Shown: positions 28,468 through 37,524, counted from the first letter of the stretch. The stretch: DNA of 64,000 nt from Streptomyces uncialis (GCF_036250755.1 NZ_CP109583.1:4464001-4528000), one strand, 5' to 3'. Translations and numbers: made by a program. The notes: generated by a model not told the origin, from the sequence alone.

Positions 28468-29780
28468 GAGGTCTCCTCCATCGGCGGCACGGGCAGGAAC
28501 ACGGCGATCTCGTAGCCGCCCTCGGGCAGTTCCCCGGCCGTCATCCCGCCGTTCAGCATCGCGACCCGTTCCCGCATCCCGGTGATCCCGTGTCCGGCAC
28601 CCGGCGACGGTTTGACCAGCCCGCGCGCGGGGCCGTTCACCACCCGCAGGCCCAGCCCGCCGAGGACATGGCTCACCTCCACCCGGGCGGACGCGCCCGG
28701 CGCGTGCCGCAGGGTGTTGCTCAGGGCCTCCTGCACGATGCGGTACGCCGACAGCTCCACCCCCGGCGGCAGTTCCCGGACCGCGCCGGTCGTCATGCGC
28801 TCGACCTCCAGTCCCGTCTCGCGCACATTGGCCAGCAGCGAGTCGAGGTCGGCGAGCGTGGGCTGCGGGGCGTCCGGGGCCTGGTAGTCGTCCGCGCGGA
28901 CCACTCCGAGGACCCGGCGCAGCTCGGTGAGCGCCGCGACCGCGTTCTCCCGGATGGTGACGAACGCCTGTTCCAGCTCCGGCGGCGGGTTCTCCACCCG
29001 GTACGGTGCCGCCTCCGCCTGGATCGCGACCACGGACATATGGTGCGCCACGACGTCGTGCAGCTCGCGGGCGATCGTGGTGCGCTCCTCCAGCAGGGTG
29101 CGCCGGTCGCGTTCCACCGCCGTGACGGTCCGCTCGGCCGCCACCTCCTGCTTCGCCTCACGCCGGACGTGCCACAGCGTGACCAGCAGGAGGAGGACCC
29201 CGGACACGAACAGCATCGGCGCGGCGTTCGAGCCGAAGTCACGGTTGTAGGCGCCGTTGGCGAGCAGACAGAACGCGAGGGTCAGCACCCACATCCAGGC
29301 GGCGGTACGCGGCCGGGTCCGTATGCCCACGATCGTGACGACGACGAGGTGGGCCAGGAAACTGCCCTCGGACCAGGGCCACAGCGTCTGTCCCCAGCCG
29401 AGGGCCAGGGTCACCGGTGCGACCGCCAGCACCAGCCAGAACGCCAGCGCGGGCCGGACCAGTGTCACCACGACCGCCAGCGCGGGCAGCAGCCCGGCCA
29501 GGAGCATGGTGACCTCCGAGGCGTTGTACGTACTGGCGGTGCCGACGAACCACACGAACGCGGCGATCGCCACCACCAGGGCGTGCGGGGCCCATTTGCC
29601 CCGGCCGTCGAACCACCCCGCGACGGAGCTGTCCGGGCCCAGCGGCCGGAGCGGGCGGTAGACGAACGCGTCGTGGAAGAGGTCCTGTCGCAGTCCGCCG
29701 AGCACGTCCCTCGCGAGGTCGTACTCCGGACTGCGGGACTTGGCCCGCTGGGGGCCCGGGGTCTGGTGGGTCTGGGTCAC
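28464..29780 (-). CDS. NarL-type sensor histidine kinase (HisKA_3)
   Basis: A 438-residue membrane kinase. Five or six hydrophobic segments lie between residues 65 and 200. A short coiled linker leads to the dimerisation/phosphoacceptor helix with His241 (IARELHDVVAHHMSVVAIQAEAA). The ATP-binding domain has YRIVQEALSNTLRHAPGA (N box) and GHGITGMRERVAMLNG (G box). There is no large extracellular domain, so it probably senses a membrane or intramembrane signal. It is translationally coupled to its response regulator. The operon promoter should lie in 29781-30036. Confidence 0.95.
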   Translation of the reverse strand: MTQTHQTPGPQRAKSRSPEYDLARDVLGGLRQDLFHDAFVYRPLRPLGPDSSVAGWFDGRGKWAPHALVVAIAAFVWFVGTASTYNASEVTMLLAGLLPALAVVVTLVRPALAFWLVLAVAPVTLALGWGQTLWPWSEGSFLAHLVVVTIVGIRTRPRTAAWMWVLTLAFCLLANGAYNRDFGSNAAPMLFVSGVLLLLVTLWHVRREAKQEVAAERTVTAVERDRRTLLEERTTIARELHDVVAHHMSVVAIQAEAAPYRVENPPPELEQAFVTIRENAVAALTELRRVLGVVRADDYQAPDAPQPTLADLDSLLANVRETGLEVERMTTGAVRELPPGVELSAYRIVQEALSNTLRHAPGASARVEVSHVLGGLGLRVVNGPARGLVKPSPGAGHGITGMRERVAMLNGGMTAGELPEGGYEIAVFLPVPPMEETS

Positions 29781-30036
29781 GTTACGAAGGTATGCGGGGA
29801 ACGTGCCCGGGTCGTCCCCTCCGAGAGGGGTTCCCCGGTGTCCGCCTCAGGTACTACCCGAACCCCCGTGCCCGGCCGGAGGAGGGCGGGGCGCCGTGAG
29901 ATAGCTCTCAGGTATGACGGGGGCGGGCGAGGCGTGTCCCCCGCACGGATTCGATCTCCGGCGGCGGGCCCCGCGCGGACCCGGTCGACCCGGTTCACCT
30001 GGCGGGCCGGGCGCTTCACCGGGCGGCCACCCCGGT

Positions 30037-30936
30037 TCACCAGGCGAGCTGGGCGATCTCCTCCGCGACCACCGCGCACGCGTCCGCCGCCGGGTCGATC
30101 AGCGGGAAGTGACCGACCCCGTCCAGCAGGGTCAGGCCCACCACCTCACCGGCCCGCGCGGCGGCGTCCGCGTACGCCTCGCTGACGGCCGGCGGCACGA
30201 CGTCGTCGGTGCGGCCCTGGACGAGCGTCGTGGCGATACCGGTGGGCAGCAGGGCCGCCGGGTCCGCGTACGGCAGCCGCCGCTCGAACGCGTCCGGGCC
30301 GCCGAGGAACTGCTGGGCTGCGCCGCCGCACACCCCGAGCCTCCCGGCCGTCCGGAGGTCCGCGATCGGCGCGAGCGCGACGACCCCCCGCAGCGGCAGC
30401 GGGCGGGCGCGGTACCAGGGGCTGTCCGGCGGGAGGGCATGGCGGGCGGCCGCCCACAGCGCGAGATGCCCGCCCGCGGAGTGGCCGGTGAGCACCGTAC
30501 GGCGGGGGTCGGCGACGGGGAGGGCCGCCCGGACCAGGCCGGGGAGCGCGTCCATGGCCGCCGCCAGATCGTCGAAGGTGTCGGGCCAGCGGCCCGCGAC
30601 CGGGTCCCGGGGCGCGGGGTCCGCGCCGCGCGGGGCGGGCAGCGCGCTGCCCCGGCGGTACTCGACGGAGGCGACCGCGAAGCCCCGGCGGGCCAGATAC
30701 CCGGCGAACGGGCTGATGTGCCACCGGTCGTACGGGGCCCGCCAGGCACCGCCGTGCACCACCACGACCAGCGGGGACGAGGCTGCCGGGCCGGACTCGG
30801 TGCCGTGCGGGGCGTACAGGTCGACGATCTGGTCGGGGTGGCTGCCGTACGCGGCCGTCGCGTCCGGGGGGAGCGCCGGATGCGAGAAGGCCGACTCCTC
30901 CTCGGCTGCGGCGCGGGCTGTGGCGTCGTCCGGCAT
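30037..30936 (-). CDS. Alpha/beta hydrolase, probable kynurenine formamidase
   Basis: A 299-residue hydrolase. Motifs are HGGAW (61-65, oxyanion loop), GHSAGGH with Ser153, a probable acid at Asp244/Asp245 in QGRTDDVVPP, and His276 in GVGHFPLI. The HGGAW loop and length match the AFMID/esterase-type kynurenine formamidases. The next upstream genes on the same strand are kynureninase and tryptophan 2,3-dioxygenase, whose intermediate N-formylkynurenine this enzyme would hydrolyse. A 20-bp palindromic terminator separates it from them, so it has its own promoter. A general esterase is the alternative. ATG 30936 is chosen because upstream codons look random. Confidence 0.75.
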   Translation of the reverse strand: MPDDATARAAAEEESAFSHPALPPDATAAYGSHPDQIVDLYAPHGTESGPAASSPLVVVVHGGAWRAPYDRWHISPFAGYLARRGFAVASVEYRRGSALPAPRGADPAPRDPVAGRWPDTFDDLAAAMDALPGLVRAALPVADPRRTVLTGHSAGGHLALWAAARHALPPDSPWYRARPLPLRGVVALAPIADLRTAGRLGVCGGAAQQFLGGPDAFERRLPYADPAALLPTGIATTLVQGRTDDVVPPAVSEAYADAAARAGEVVGLTLLDGVGHFPLIDPAADACAVVAEEIAQLAW

Positions 30937-31151
30937 GCTCCGACCTCTCGTACGGCTGCTGGCGTTGGCCGGGACGCTATCAGTGCCCCTACGCGCGGTT
31001 GGGCTGGCTTTGGGGCTCTTGTGCCCCGGCCCGGGTGCGGCGATCGAGCCCCCGCCCCGGTCGCCGCTTGTGTCCCTGGCTCGGTCCCCACCTGAGTGCT
31101 TGCATGGGTCCCCACCCGCGTCCCTTCGTCCGCCCCTGCTTCGCGGCTCGC

Positions 31152-31192
31152 GGTGGTGCGGCCGGGCCCGGCCCGGGCCCGGCCGCACCACC
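31152..31192. terminator. Terminator of the kynA-kynU operon, 20-bp perfect palindrome
   Basis: Perfect 20-base arms (GGTGGTGCGGCCGGGCCCGG and complement) around one base at 31172, starting 6 bases past the kynureninase stop. All-GC, no T-run. It isolates the kynureninase gene from the formamidase gene. Confidence 0.8.
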
Positions 31193-31198
31193 CGGGGG

Positions 31199-32629
31199 TC
31201 AGGGCCGTGCCGCGAGGACCTCCCCGAGGATCCGGGCCGCGCGCTCCGTCTCGGCGAAGGAGAGGTACAGCGGGGTGAAGCCGAACCGGAGGGTGTCCGG
31301 CGCGCGGAAGTCCCCGACCACGCCCCGGGCGATCAGCCCGGCCATCACCGGCTCGGCGTCCGCGCAGCGCAACGCGATCTGGCTGCCCCGCTCGTGGTGG
31401 GCCGACGGGGTCATCACCTCGACCCGGCCCTCGGGTACGTAACGGGCCACGCACTCCAGGAAGAAGTCCGTCAGGGCGAGGGACTTGGCCCGGACCTCCT
31501 CGATCGCGACCCCGTCCCAGACGGTCAGCGCCTCCTCCAGCGCCAGGGCCGACAGGATCTCCGGTGTACCGACCCGGCCGCGCAGGGCGCCCTCGCCCGG
31601 GGTGTAGCCGCGGTGCATCCCGAACGGCTCCGCGTGACCGGTCCAGCCGGGCAGCGGGGAGTCGAACAGGGGCTGGAGGTCGCGCCGTACGTAGAGGTAC
31701 GCGGGGGACCCGGGCCCGCCGTTCAGGTACTTGTACGTACAGCCGACGGCCAGGTCCACCCCGTGGGCGTCCAGCCCGACCGGCAGGGCGCCCGCGCTGT
31801 GGCACAGGTCCCAGACGGTGTACGCGCCCGCCGCGCGGACGGCGCGGGTCAGCGACGGCAGGTCGTGCAGCCGCCCGCCCCGGTAGTCGACATGGTTGAG
31901 CAGCACCGCGGCCGTGCGCGGGCCGAGGGCCTGCGGCACGTCCCGCGGGAGCACCGCGCGGATCTCGCAGCCCGTCATCCGGGCGGCCGACGCGGCGATG
32001 TACCCGTCGGTGGGGAACGTCGAGGCGTCCACCAGGAGTTCGTCCCGTGCGGTGCCCGCGGGGTTCCCGTCCGTCCCCGCGCGGGCCAGCCGGATCGCGC
32101 CGACGACCGCCTTGAAGACGTTCACGCTGGTCGAGTCGCCGACGACGATCTGGCCGGGGGCGGCGCCCACCAGGGGCGCGATCAGATCACCGATCCGCTC
32201 GGGCGCGGTCCACCAGCCGCTCTCGTCCCAGGACCGGATACGCAGCTCGCCCCACTCCCGCCGGATCACGTCCGCGATCCGGCCGGGCACGGCCTCGGGC
32301 AGCGCGCCGAGGGAGTTGCCGTCGAGATAGACCGTGCCGTCCAGGGCGAACAGCGCGCGGCGGTCCGCCAGCGGATCGGCGGCGTCGAGCCCGGCGGCCC
32401 GCCCCCGGAGCCCCGCGTCACCCCCCTCCGCGACGGCACCCGCACCCGCAACGGCCGGGTCACCCACGCCCACGTCACCCAGGGCCAGGGCACCCGCACC
32501 CGCCCCACCGACCGCCGCGTCACCCACGGCCGGGTCACCCGAACCCGCCGCACCGGCCGCCGCACCGGCCGCCGCCCCGCCAACCGCCGCCGCCTCACCC
32601 GTCACCGGACCCGCTCCCCCCTCAGACAT
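31199..32629 (-). CDS. kynU: Kynureninase with Ala/Gly-rich N-terminal extension
   Basis: A 476-residue PLP enzyme that cleaves kynurenine to anthranilate and alanine. The catalytic domain starts near residue 81 (LDAADPLADRRALFALDGTVYLDGNSLG). The PLP pocket has Asp274 and His277 in VWDLCHSAG, and the Schiff-base Lys300 in GCTYKYLNGGPGSPAY. About 80 residues of Ala/Gly/Val/Asp low complexity precede it and are absent from normal kynureninases (about 400-420 residues). The ATG at 32629 overlaps the tryptophan dioxygenase stop by 8 bases, which supports it, but internal GTG codons near residues 53-55 are alternatives. It is in an operon with kynA. Confidence 0.92.
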   Translation of the reverse strand: MSEGGAGPVTGEAAAVGGAAAGAAAGAAGSGDPAVGDAAVGGAGAGALALGDVGVGDPAVAGAGAVAEGGDAGLRGRAAGLDAADPLADRRALFALDGTVYLDGNSLGALPEAVPGRIADVIRREWGELRIRSWDESGWWTAPERIGDLIAPLVGAAPGQIVVGDSTSVNVFKAVVGAIRLARAGTDGNPAGTARDELLVDASTFPTDGYIAASAARMTGCEIRAVLPRDVPQALGPRTAAVLLNHVDYRGGRLHDLPSLTRAVRAAGAYTVWDLCHSAGALPVGLDAHGVDLAVGCTYKYLNGGPGSPAYLYVRRDLQPLFDSPLPGWTGHAEPFGMHRGYTPGEGALRGRVGTPEILSALALEEALTVWDGVAIEEVRAKSLALTDFFLECVARYVPEGRVEVMTPSAHHERGSQIALRCADAEPVMAGLIARGVVGDFRAPDTLRFGFTPLYLSFAETERAARILGEVLAARP

Positions 32630-33503
32630 GGCTCCGCGCCGTCCACAGCTCGGGGAACACGCTCTTCGCGGCCCGCTTCTCCAGCCAGGCCACCCCGGCC
32701 GAACCGCCCGTCCCGGTCTTCGCGCCCATCGCGCGCCGGGTGGCGACCAGATGGTCGTTGCGCCAGCGCCAGACCAGCTCTCCCACATCCGTCAACGTCT
32801 CCCCGAGCAGCAGGAGTTCCGCGGGTGCCGCGCTGTCACCCGAAGGGGACGTTCCGGGGAGCCGCTGCTCCGCGTAGAGGGAGCTCCACACCCGCTCGAC
32901 CTCGGGGGACGGCTCATAGCGGGCCGCGAGGTCGCGGTCCAGGACGGCGGCCGGGACGGGCAGGCCGCGGCGGGCGAGCAGCCGCAGCACCTCGTCGTAC
33001 AGGCTCGGTTCGTGCAGGGCCTTCTCCAGCTCCGCGTGGACCCGGGGCGCGCCGCGGTGCGGGACGAGCATGGACGCGGACTTCTCGCCGAGCAGGAACT
33101 CCATGCGCCGGTACATCGCCGACTGGAAGCCGGAGCCGTCGCCCAGGGCGCTCCGGTAGGAGTTGAACTCGGCGGGGGTGAGCCGGGCGAGCGGACGCCA
33201 GGACGCGTTGAGGGCCTCCAGCTCCGCGACGGAACGTTTCAGCGCGGCGACCGCGACGGGGATGTCGTCCTCGCGCAGCGCCCGCGCGGCGGTCTCCCAC
33301 TCATGGACGATCACCGTGAACCACAGCTCCATGACCTGGGTCGTGACCAGGAAGACCATCTCGCCGGGATCGTCCGAGAGGGGGTGCTGGAGATGGGTGA
33401 GCACATCCGCCCGGACATAGTCCTCGTACGGTGTGGTGCCCTGGAAGTCGAGGTGCGGGGCGCTCTCGGCGCCCTGGCCGGCTCCCTGTGTCTCGTGGGA
33501 CAT
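32622..33503 (-). CDS. kynA: Tryptophan 2,3-dioxygenase
   Basis: A 293-residue heme enzyme that opens the tryptophan indole ring to give N-formylkynurenine. The family signatures are clear: FLVTTQVMELWFTVIVHEWETA, SGFQSAMYRRMEFLLGEK, and the C-terminal WRNDHLVATRRAMGAKTGTGGSAGVAWL, which contains the probable heme-ligand His and the substrate loop. ATG 33503 has GGGAGA 5-6 bases upstream. It is the first gene of the kynA-kynU operon. A palindrome 137 bases upstream is a candidate operator. Confidence 0.96.
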   Translation of the reverse strand: MSHETQGAGQGAESAPHLDFQGTTPYEDYVRADVLTHLQHPLSDDPGEMVFLVTTQVMELWFTVIVHEWETAARALREDDIPVAVAALKRSVAELEALNASWRPLARLTPAEFNSYRSALGDGSGFQSAMYRRMEFLLGEKSASMLVPHRGAPRVHAELEKALHEPSLYDEVLRLLARRGLPVPAAVLDRDLAARYEPSPEVERVWSSLYAEQRLPGTSPSGDSAAPAELLLLGETLTDVGELVWRWRNDHLVATRRAMGAKTGTGGSAGVAWLEKRAAKSVFPELWTARSHV

Positions 33504-33609
33504 CGCTGTCTCCCGATATGTACTCCGGGTAGCGGTCCGCCCCTGCCTTGTCGACACGGGGGCCCCGGTCCCCACCGGCATCCTCGGTGATCGTCCGCAG
33601 GACGGCAAG

Positions 33610-33637
33610 GCCCGCCCGGCGCGAACACCGGACGGGC
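33610..33637 (-). terminator. Terminator after the DUF3151 gene
   Basis: A ten-base stem with one mismatch (GCCCGCCCGG / CCGGACGGGC) and an 8-base loop, 65 bases beyond the DUF3151 stop and before the kynA promoter region. Confidence 0.6.
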
Positions 33638-33639
33638 GG

Positions 33640-33657
33640 TTCGTACACATGTACGAA
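33640..33657. promoter_or_regulatory. Palindromic operator candidate upstream of kynA
   Basis: TTCGTACACATGTACGAA has two perfect 7-base arms (TTCGTAC/GTACGAA) around ACAT. It lies 137 bases before kynA in the only promoter-sized gap of the operon. The A/T content is high for this genome. No regulator gene adjoins it, so the cognate protein is unknown. Confidence 0.55.
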
Positions 33658-33701
33658 ATATGGGCGGGGTGGCGGCACCCGGGACGGTACCCGGACGCGG
33701 C

Positions 33702-34115
33702 TCAGCCCAGGGTCTGGGCCGCCGCCGGGGAGGAGTCCTTCAGGAACTGCGTGCAGCGCGCGTGCTCCTCCTGCTCACCGATCGACCCGGCGGCGCGCGC
33801 GAGGGCGTGCAGGGCCCGCAGGAAGCCGCGGTTCGGCTCGTGGTCCCAGGGCACCGGACCGTGCCCCTTCCAGCCGCTGCGGCGCAGCGCGTCGAGGCCG
33901 CGGTGGTAGCCCGTACGGGCGTACGCGTACGACTCCACGACGCTGCCCCGCTCGTACGCCTCGTCGGCGAGCTGCGCCCAGGCGAGGGAGGAGGTGGGGT
34001 ACTTTCCGGCGACCTCGGCGGGCGGGGTGCCCGCGGCGAGGAGTTCGCGGGGCTCCGGGTCGTCGGGCAGATGGGTCGGGGGCGGTCCCCCGAGCAGGTT
34101 CTCGTGAATCGACAT
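33702..34115 (-). CDS. DUF3151 domain-containing protein
   Basis: A 137-residue actinobacterial DUF3151 protein, function unknown. It is helical and TPR-like in appearance: LAWAQLADEAYERGSVVESYAYARTGYHRGLDALRRSGWKGHGPVPWDHEPNRGFLRALHALARAAGSIGE. There is no signal peptide. It is followed by a hairpin, so it is probably monocistronic or the end of a short unit after the PatB-like gene's region. Confidence 0.9.
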   Translation of the reverse strand: MSIHENLLGGPPPTHLPDDPEPRELLAAGTPPAEVAGKYPTSSLAWAQLADEAYERGSVVESYAYARTGYHRGLDALRRSGWKGHGPVPWDHEPNRGFLRALHALARAAGSIGEQEEHARCTQFLKDSSPAAAQTLG

Positions 34116-34199
34116 GGGTTCCAGTCTCCCAGGTGCCCGGGTGTGATGCGGGGGTGTGCCGTCATCCCGGCCCCGGAGGCGGCGAAGCGCCCCGGTCCG

Positions 34200-35360
34200 T
34201 CACCGTCCGGTGAGCCTGCGCACCGCCCGGACGACCGCGTCGGTCCCGGTCAGCGCCTTGCTCCGGGGGCAGCCCACGTTCAGCCGCAGGAACCCGGGCG
34301 CCCCGTACGTCCCGCCGGGCATCACCGCGACCCGCTCCCGTTCGACCAGCTCCCGTTGCAGCGCGTCGTCGCCGGTCAGCCCGAGGGGCCGCAGATCGAT
34401 CCAGGCGAGGTACCCCGCGTCCGGCGCCCGCCACCCCAGTCCGGGCAGCTCCGCGCCCAGCCGTTCCTCGACGAGCCGCAGATTGCCGTACGTGTACGCG
34501 CGGACCGCGTCGAGCCAGCCGGCGGACTCCCGGTACGCGGCGATGTGCGCGGTGAGCGACAGGACTGCGGGGGAGGCGAGCCCTTCGCCGTTCTCCGTCC
34601 GGCGCAGGAACTCCGTCCGGTCGGCGGGGTCGCCGATCACCCCGTACGAGCCGGTCAGCGCGGGGAAGTTGAACGCCTTGGAACCGGAGGTGACCAGCGC
34701 CCAGCGGCCCCGCCCGTAGTGCGTCCACGGCCGGTGGACATGGCCCTCGTGGGTGAGGTCCGCGTGGATCTCGTCGCTGATGACGGGGATGCCGTACCGG
34801 TCCGCGAGCGCGGCGGTCCGGGTCAGCTCGGCGTCCGTCCACACCGTGCCGGTGGGGTTGTGCGGGGAGCAGAGCAGCAGGACACGGGCGCCGGGGCGGG
34901 CCAGCTCGCGCTCCAGCGCCTCCCAGTCGCGGACGCCGACCCCGCGCAGCTCCCGTCCGAGCCCCTCGACGGCCTTGCGGAAGCCGTCGTAGACGGGGGT
35001 GTGCACGACCACCCCGTCCCCGGGCTCGGTCCACATCCGGAGCAGCTGGGACACCTGCGAGAGCACGGACGGCGCGTACACCAGCGATCCCGGGTCGATC
35101 CGGGTCCCGTGTCTGCGGGCGAACCAGTCGGTGACCGCGCCGAGGAAGTCGTCGTTGCGCCAGTCCGTGTAGCCGAACACCCCGTGGCCGACCCGGCGCA
35201 GCAGCGCGTCCCGGACGGCCGGGGCGACGGGGAAGTCCATGTCGGAGATGGTGAACGGCAGCAGACCGGGCACGGGGAACCGGTCCGCGACCCCGTCCCA
35301 CTGCACGGACCAGGTGCCGCGCCGGTCGACGGCGGTGTCGAAGTCGTACGGGTACGCCAT
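34200..35360 (-). CDS. MalY/PatB family PLP-dependent C-S lyase/aminotransferase
   Basis: A 386-residue fold-type I PLP enzyme of the MalY/PatB group (cystathionine beta-lyase-like). It starts with the group's typical SVQWD...LPFTISDMDFPVAPAVRDAL. CSPHNPTGTVW and ISDEIHADL follow, and the Schiff-base Lys228 lies in TSGSKAFNFPAL. Such enzymes cleave cystathionine or cysteine conjugates, releasing thiol, pyruvate and ammonia. It is monocistronic. Bases 35361-35528 upstream contain several GCCGGTACGGGCGCC repeats. Confidence 0.9.
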   Translation of the reverse strand: MAYPYDFDTAVDRRGTWSVQWDGVADRFPVPGLLPFTISDMDFPVAPAVRDALLRRVGHGVFGYTDWRNDDFLGAVTDWFARRHGTRIDPGSLVYAPSVLSQVSQLLRMWTEPGDGVVVHTPVYDGFRKAVEGLGRELRGVGVRDWEALERELARPGARVLLLCSPHNPTGTVWTDAELTRTAALADRYGIPVISDEIHADLTHEGHVHRPWTHYGRGRWALVTSGSKAFNFPALTGSYGVIGDPADRTEFLRRTENGEGLASPAVLSLTAHIAAYRESAGWLDAVRAYTYGNLRLVEERLGAELPGLGWRAPDAGYLAWIDLRPLGLTGDDALQRELVERERVAVMPGGTYGAPGFLRLNVGCPRSKALTGTDAVVRAVRRLTGR

Positions 35361-35389
35361 CCCTGCTCCGTTCGGTACGGGGCGCCCGG

Positions 35390-35500
35390 GCCCGTGCGCC
35401 GGTACGGGCGCCCTCGCATCGGTGGGCGCCGGTACGGGGGCCCGCGCGCCGGTCGGCGCCGGTACGGGCGCCCTCGCGTCGGGTGCGCCCCGCTACGGGT
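35390..35500. repeat. GCCGGTACGGGCGCC-type short repeats upstream of the PatB-like gene
   Basis: Four imperfect copies of GCCGGTACGGG(C/G)GCCC, spaced about 25-35 bases, with intervening TCGGTGGGCGCC and TCGGCGCC words. They lie between the fba terminator and the PatB-like start and are unrelated to the composite repeat elsewhere in the window. Confidence 0.7.
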
Positions 35501-35528
35501 GCCTCACGACCGTACGTGCCCGCACGCG

Positions 35529-35569
35529 CCGAGGCCCGGCCGCCCCGGGAAGGGGAGGCCGGGCCTCGG
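35529..35569 (-). terminator. fba terminator
   Basis: A long stem starting with perfect 13-base arms (CCGAGGCCCGGCC / GGCCGGGCCTCGG) and continuing with CCCC/GGGG. It begins 50 bases beyond the fba stop. Confidence 0.8.
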
Positions 35570-35619
35570 TACGTGCCGGGTGCCGCGTGCCGCTCGTGCG
35601 GCGCGGGCCGCTCGGCGGA

Positions 35620-36642
35620 CTACTTGATGCGGGTGCCGGTGGAGCGCAGGTTGCCGCACGCCTCGGTGACCCGGGCGGCCATGCCGGCCTCGGCGGCCTT
35701 GCCCCAGGTGCGCGGGTCGTACAGCTTCTTGGCGCCGACCTCGCCGTCGACCTTCAGGACGCCGTCGTAGTTCGTGAACATGTGGGCCGCGACCGGACGC
35801 GTGAACGCGTACTGGGTGTCGGTGTCGAGGTTCATCTTCACGACGCCGTTCTCCAGCGCGGTGGCGATCTCCTCGGCGGTCGAGCCGGAGCCGCCGTGGA
35901 AGACGAAGTCGAACGGGGCGGACTTGCCGTACTTCGCGCCGACGCCCTCCTGGAGGTCCTTCAGCAGCTCGGGACGGAGCACGACGTTGCCCGGCTTGTA
36001 GACGCCGTGGACGTTGCCGAAGGACGCGGCGAGCAGGTAGCGGCCCTTGTCGCCCAGGCCCAGGGCCTCGGCGGTGCGGATCGCGTCGTCGACGGTGGTG
36101 TACAGCTCGTCGTTGATCTCGTGCGTGACACCGTCCTCCTCGCCGCCGGTCGGGGTGATCTCGACCTCAAGGATGATCTTGGCGGCGACGGCCTTCGCGA
36201 GCAGCTCCTGGCCGATGGCCAGGTTGTCCGCGAGGGTCTCGGCGGAGCCGTCCCACATGTGGGACTGGAACAGCGGGTTCACACCGCGGGAGACCCGCTC
36301 GGCGGAGATCTCCAGGAGCGGCCGGACGTAGGTGTCCAGCTTGTCCTTGGGACAGTGGTCGGTGTGCAGCGCGACGGTGACGTCGTACTTGGCGGCGACG
36401 ATGTGCGCGAACTCGGCGAGGGCCACGGCGCCCGTCACCATGTCCTTGCTGTGCTGGCCGCCCAGGAACTCCGCGCCACCGGTGGAGATCTGGATGATGC
36501 CGTCGCTCTCGGCCTCCGCGAAGCCACGCAGGGCGGCGTGCAGGGTCTGCGAAGAGGTCACGTTGATGGCCGGGTAGGCGAACTTGCCTGCCTTCGCCCG
36601 GTCGAGCATCTCGTTGTAGACCTCGGGGGTTGCGATGGGCAT
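35620..36642 (-). CDS. fba: Class II fructose-bisphosphate aldolase
   Basis: A 340-residue zinc-dependent aldolase interconverting fructose-1,6-bisphosphate with DHAP and glyceraldehyde-3-phosphate. Motifs are ALHTDHCPKDKLD (zinc His and catalytic Asp), EVEITPTGGEEDGV, SFGNVHGVYKPGNV, FHGGSGS and KMNLDTDTQ. The ATG at 36642 gives the standard start MPIATPEVYNEMLDRAK. Codon use is strongly biased, as expected of a highly expressed glycolytic gene. It is flanked by its own terminator, so it is monocistronic. Confidence 0.97.
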   Translation of the reverse strand: MPIATPEVYNEMLDRAKAGKFAYPAINVTSSQTLHAALRGFAEAESDGIIQISTGGAEFLGGQHSKDMVTGAVALAEFAHIVAAKYDVTVALHTDHCPKDKLDTYVRPLLEISAERVSRGVNPLFQSHMWDGSAETLADNLAIGQELLAKAVAAKIILEVEITPTGGEEDGVTHEINDELYTTVDDAIRTAEALGLGDKGRYLLAASFGNVHGVYKPGNVVLRPELLKDLQEGVGAKYGKSAPFDFVFHGGSGSTAEEIATALENGVVKMNLDTDTQYAFTRPVAAHMFTNYDGVLKVDGEVGAKKLYDPRTWGKAAEAGMAARVTEACGNLRSTGTRIK

Positions 36643-36897
36643 CTGTCCGCTCCTCGTGATTACGCGGGGTGTGGTTCTGACCGACCCTGACCTGGCTGAT
36701 CCGGACCCGGTCACTGTCCGGGGCACGGGGTGCGCCGGGAGTGGCAACGGGGTGGCGACGTCATCGTCCCGGCCATCTTCCCAGACGTGAGCGGGTGCTC
36801 CCGTGCCGGGTGCCGGGAGCGGCGGGCCGCGCGGACCCGTCCGGCCGGGCCGCACCCGGCCGTACGAGCATCCGTACGACCGCCCGCGCGGGCGTCC
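36643..36897. other. Intergenic region pyrE-fba
   Basis: No gene is supported. It should contain the fba promoter next to 36642. Near pyrE it has a GC-rich segment with CGGCCGGGCCGCACCCGGCCG and other short inverted words (about 36840-36870) that could terminate pyrE. Confidence 0.5.
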
Positions 36898-37446
36898 TCA
36901 GTCGAGCCCGAGCTCGTCCTTCGAGAACGCGAAGCGGTACGGGACGCCCGCCGTCCCGCTGATGCGCTCGGCGGCGCCCGTCGCGCGGTCCACGATCGTG
37001 GCGACGGCGACGACCTCGGCACCGGCCGCGCGGACCGCTTCCACGGCGGTCAGCGGGGAGCTGCCGGTGGTGGAGGTGTCCTCGACGACGAGGACCCGGC
37101 GGCCCTTGATGTCGGGGCCCTCGACCTGGCGCTGCATCCCGTGCACCTTCGCGGCCTTGCGGACGACGAACGCGTCGAGCGTGCGGCCGTCCGCCGCGGC
37201 GGCGTGCAGCATCGCGGTGGCGACCGGGTCGGCCCCGAGGGTCAGCCCGCCGACCGCGTCGAAGTCGAGGTCGGCGGTCAGGTCCAGCATCACCCGGCCG
37301 ACGAGGGGGGCGGCCACGGCGTCCAGGGTGATCCGGCGGAGGTCGACGTAGTAGTCGGCCTCGATACCCGAGGAGAGGGTCACCTTGCCGTGCACCACGG
37401 CCTTGTCCTTGACCTGCCCGAGCAGGTCGGTACGTGCGTCGCTCAT
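36898..37446 (-). CDS. pyrE: Orotate phosphoribosyltransferase
   Basis: A 182-residue enzyme joining orotate and PRPP to give OMP in pyrimidine synthesis. It has the PRPP-binding motif RVLVVEDTSTTGSSPLTAVEAVR and the flexible-loop region VRKAAKVHGMQRQVEG. Length is normal for the actinobacterial form. It follows the aldose epimerase gene by 78 bases on the same strand, so co-transcription is possible but not required. Confidence 0.96.
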   Translation of the reverse strand: MSDARTDLLGQVKDKAVVHGKVTLSSGIEADYYVDLRRITLDAVAAPLVGRVMLDLTADLDFDAVGGLTLGADPVATAMLHAAAADGRTLDAFVVRKAAKVHGMQRQVEGPDIKGRRVLVVEDTSTTGSSPLTAVEAVRAAGAEVVAVATIVDRATGAAERISGTAGVPYRFAFSKDELGLD

Positions 37447-37524
37447 GGGGCGAGTTTAGGTGGGCCCGTGGTTCCCCGGGTTCCCACGGGTGGGCGCCGC
37501 GCGCGTGCCGCGTCCCGCCCGGGG

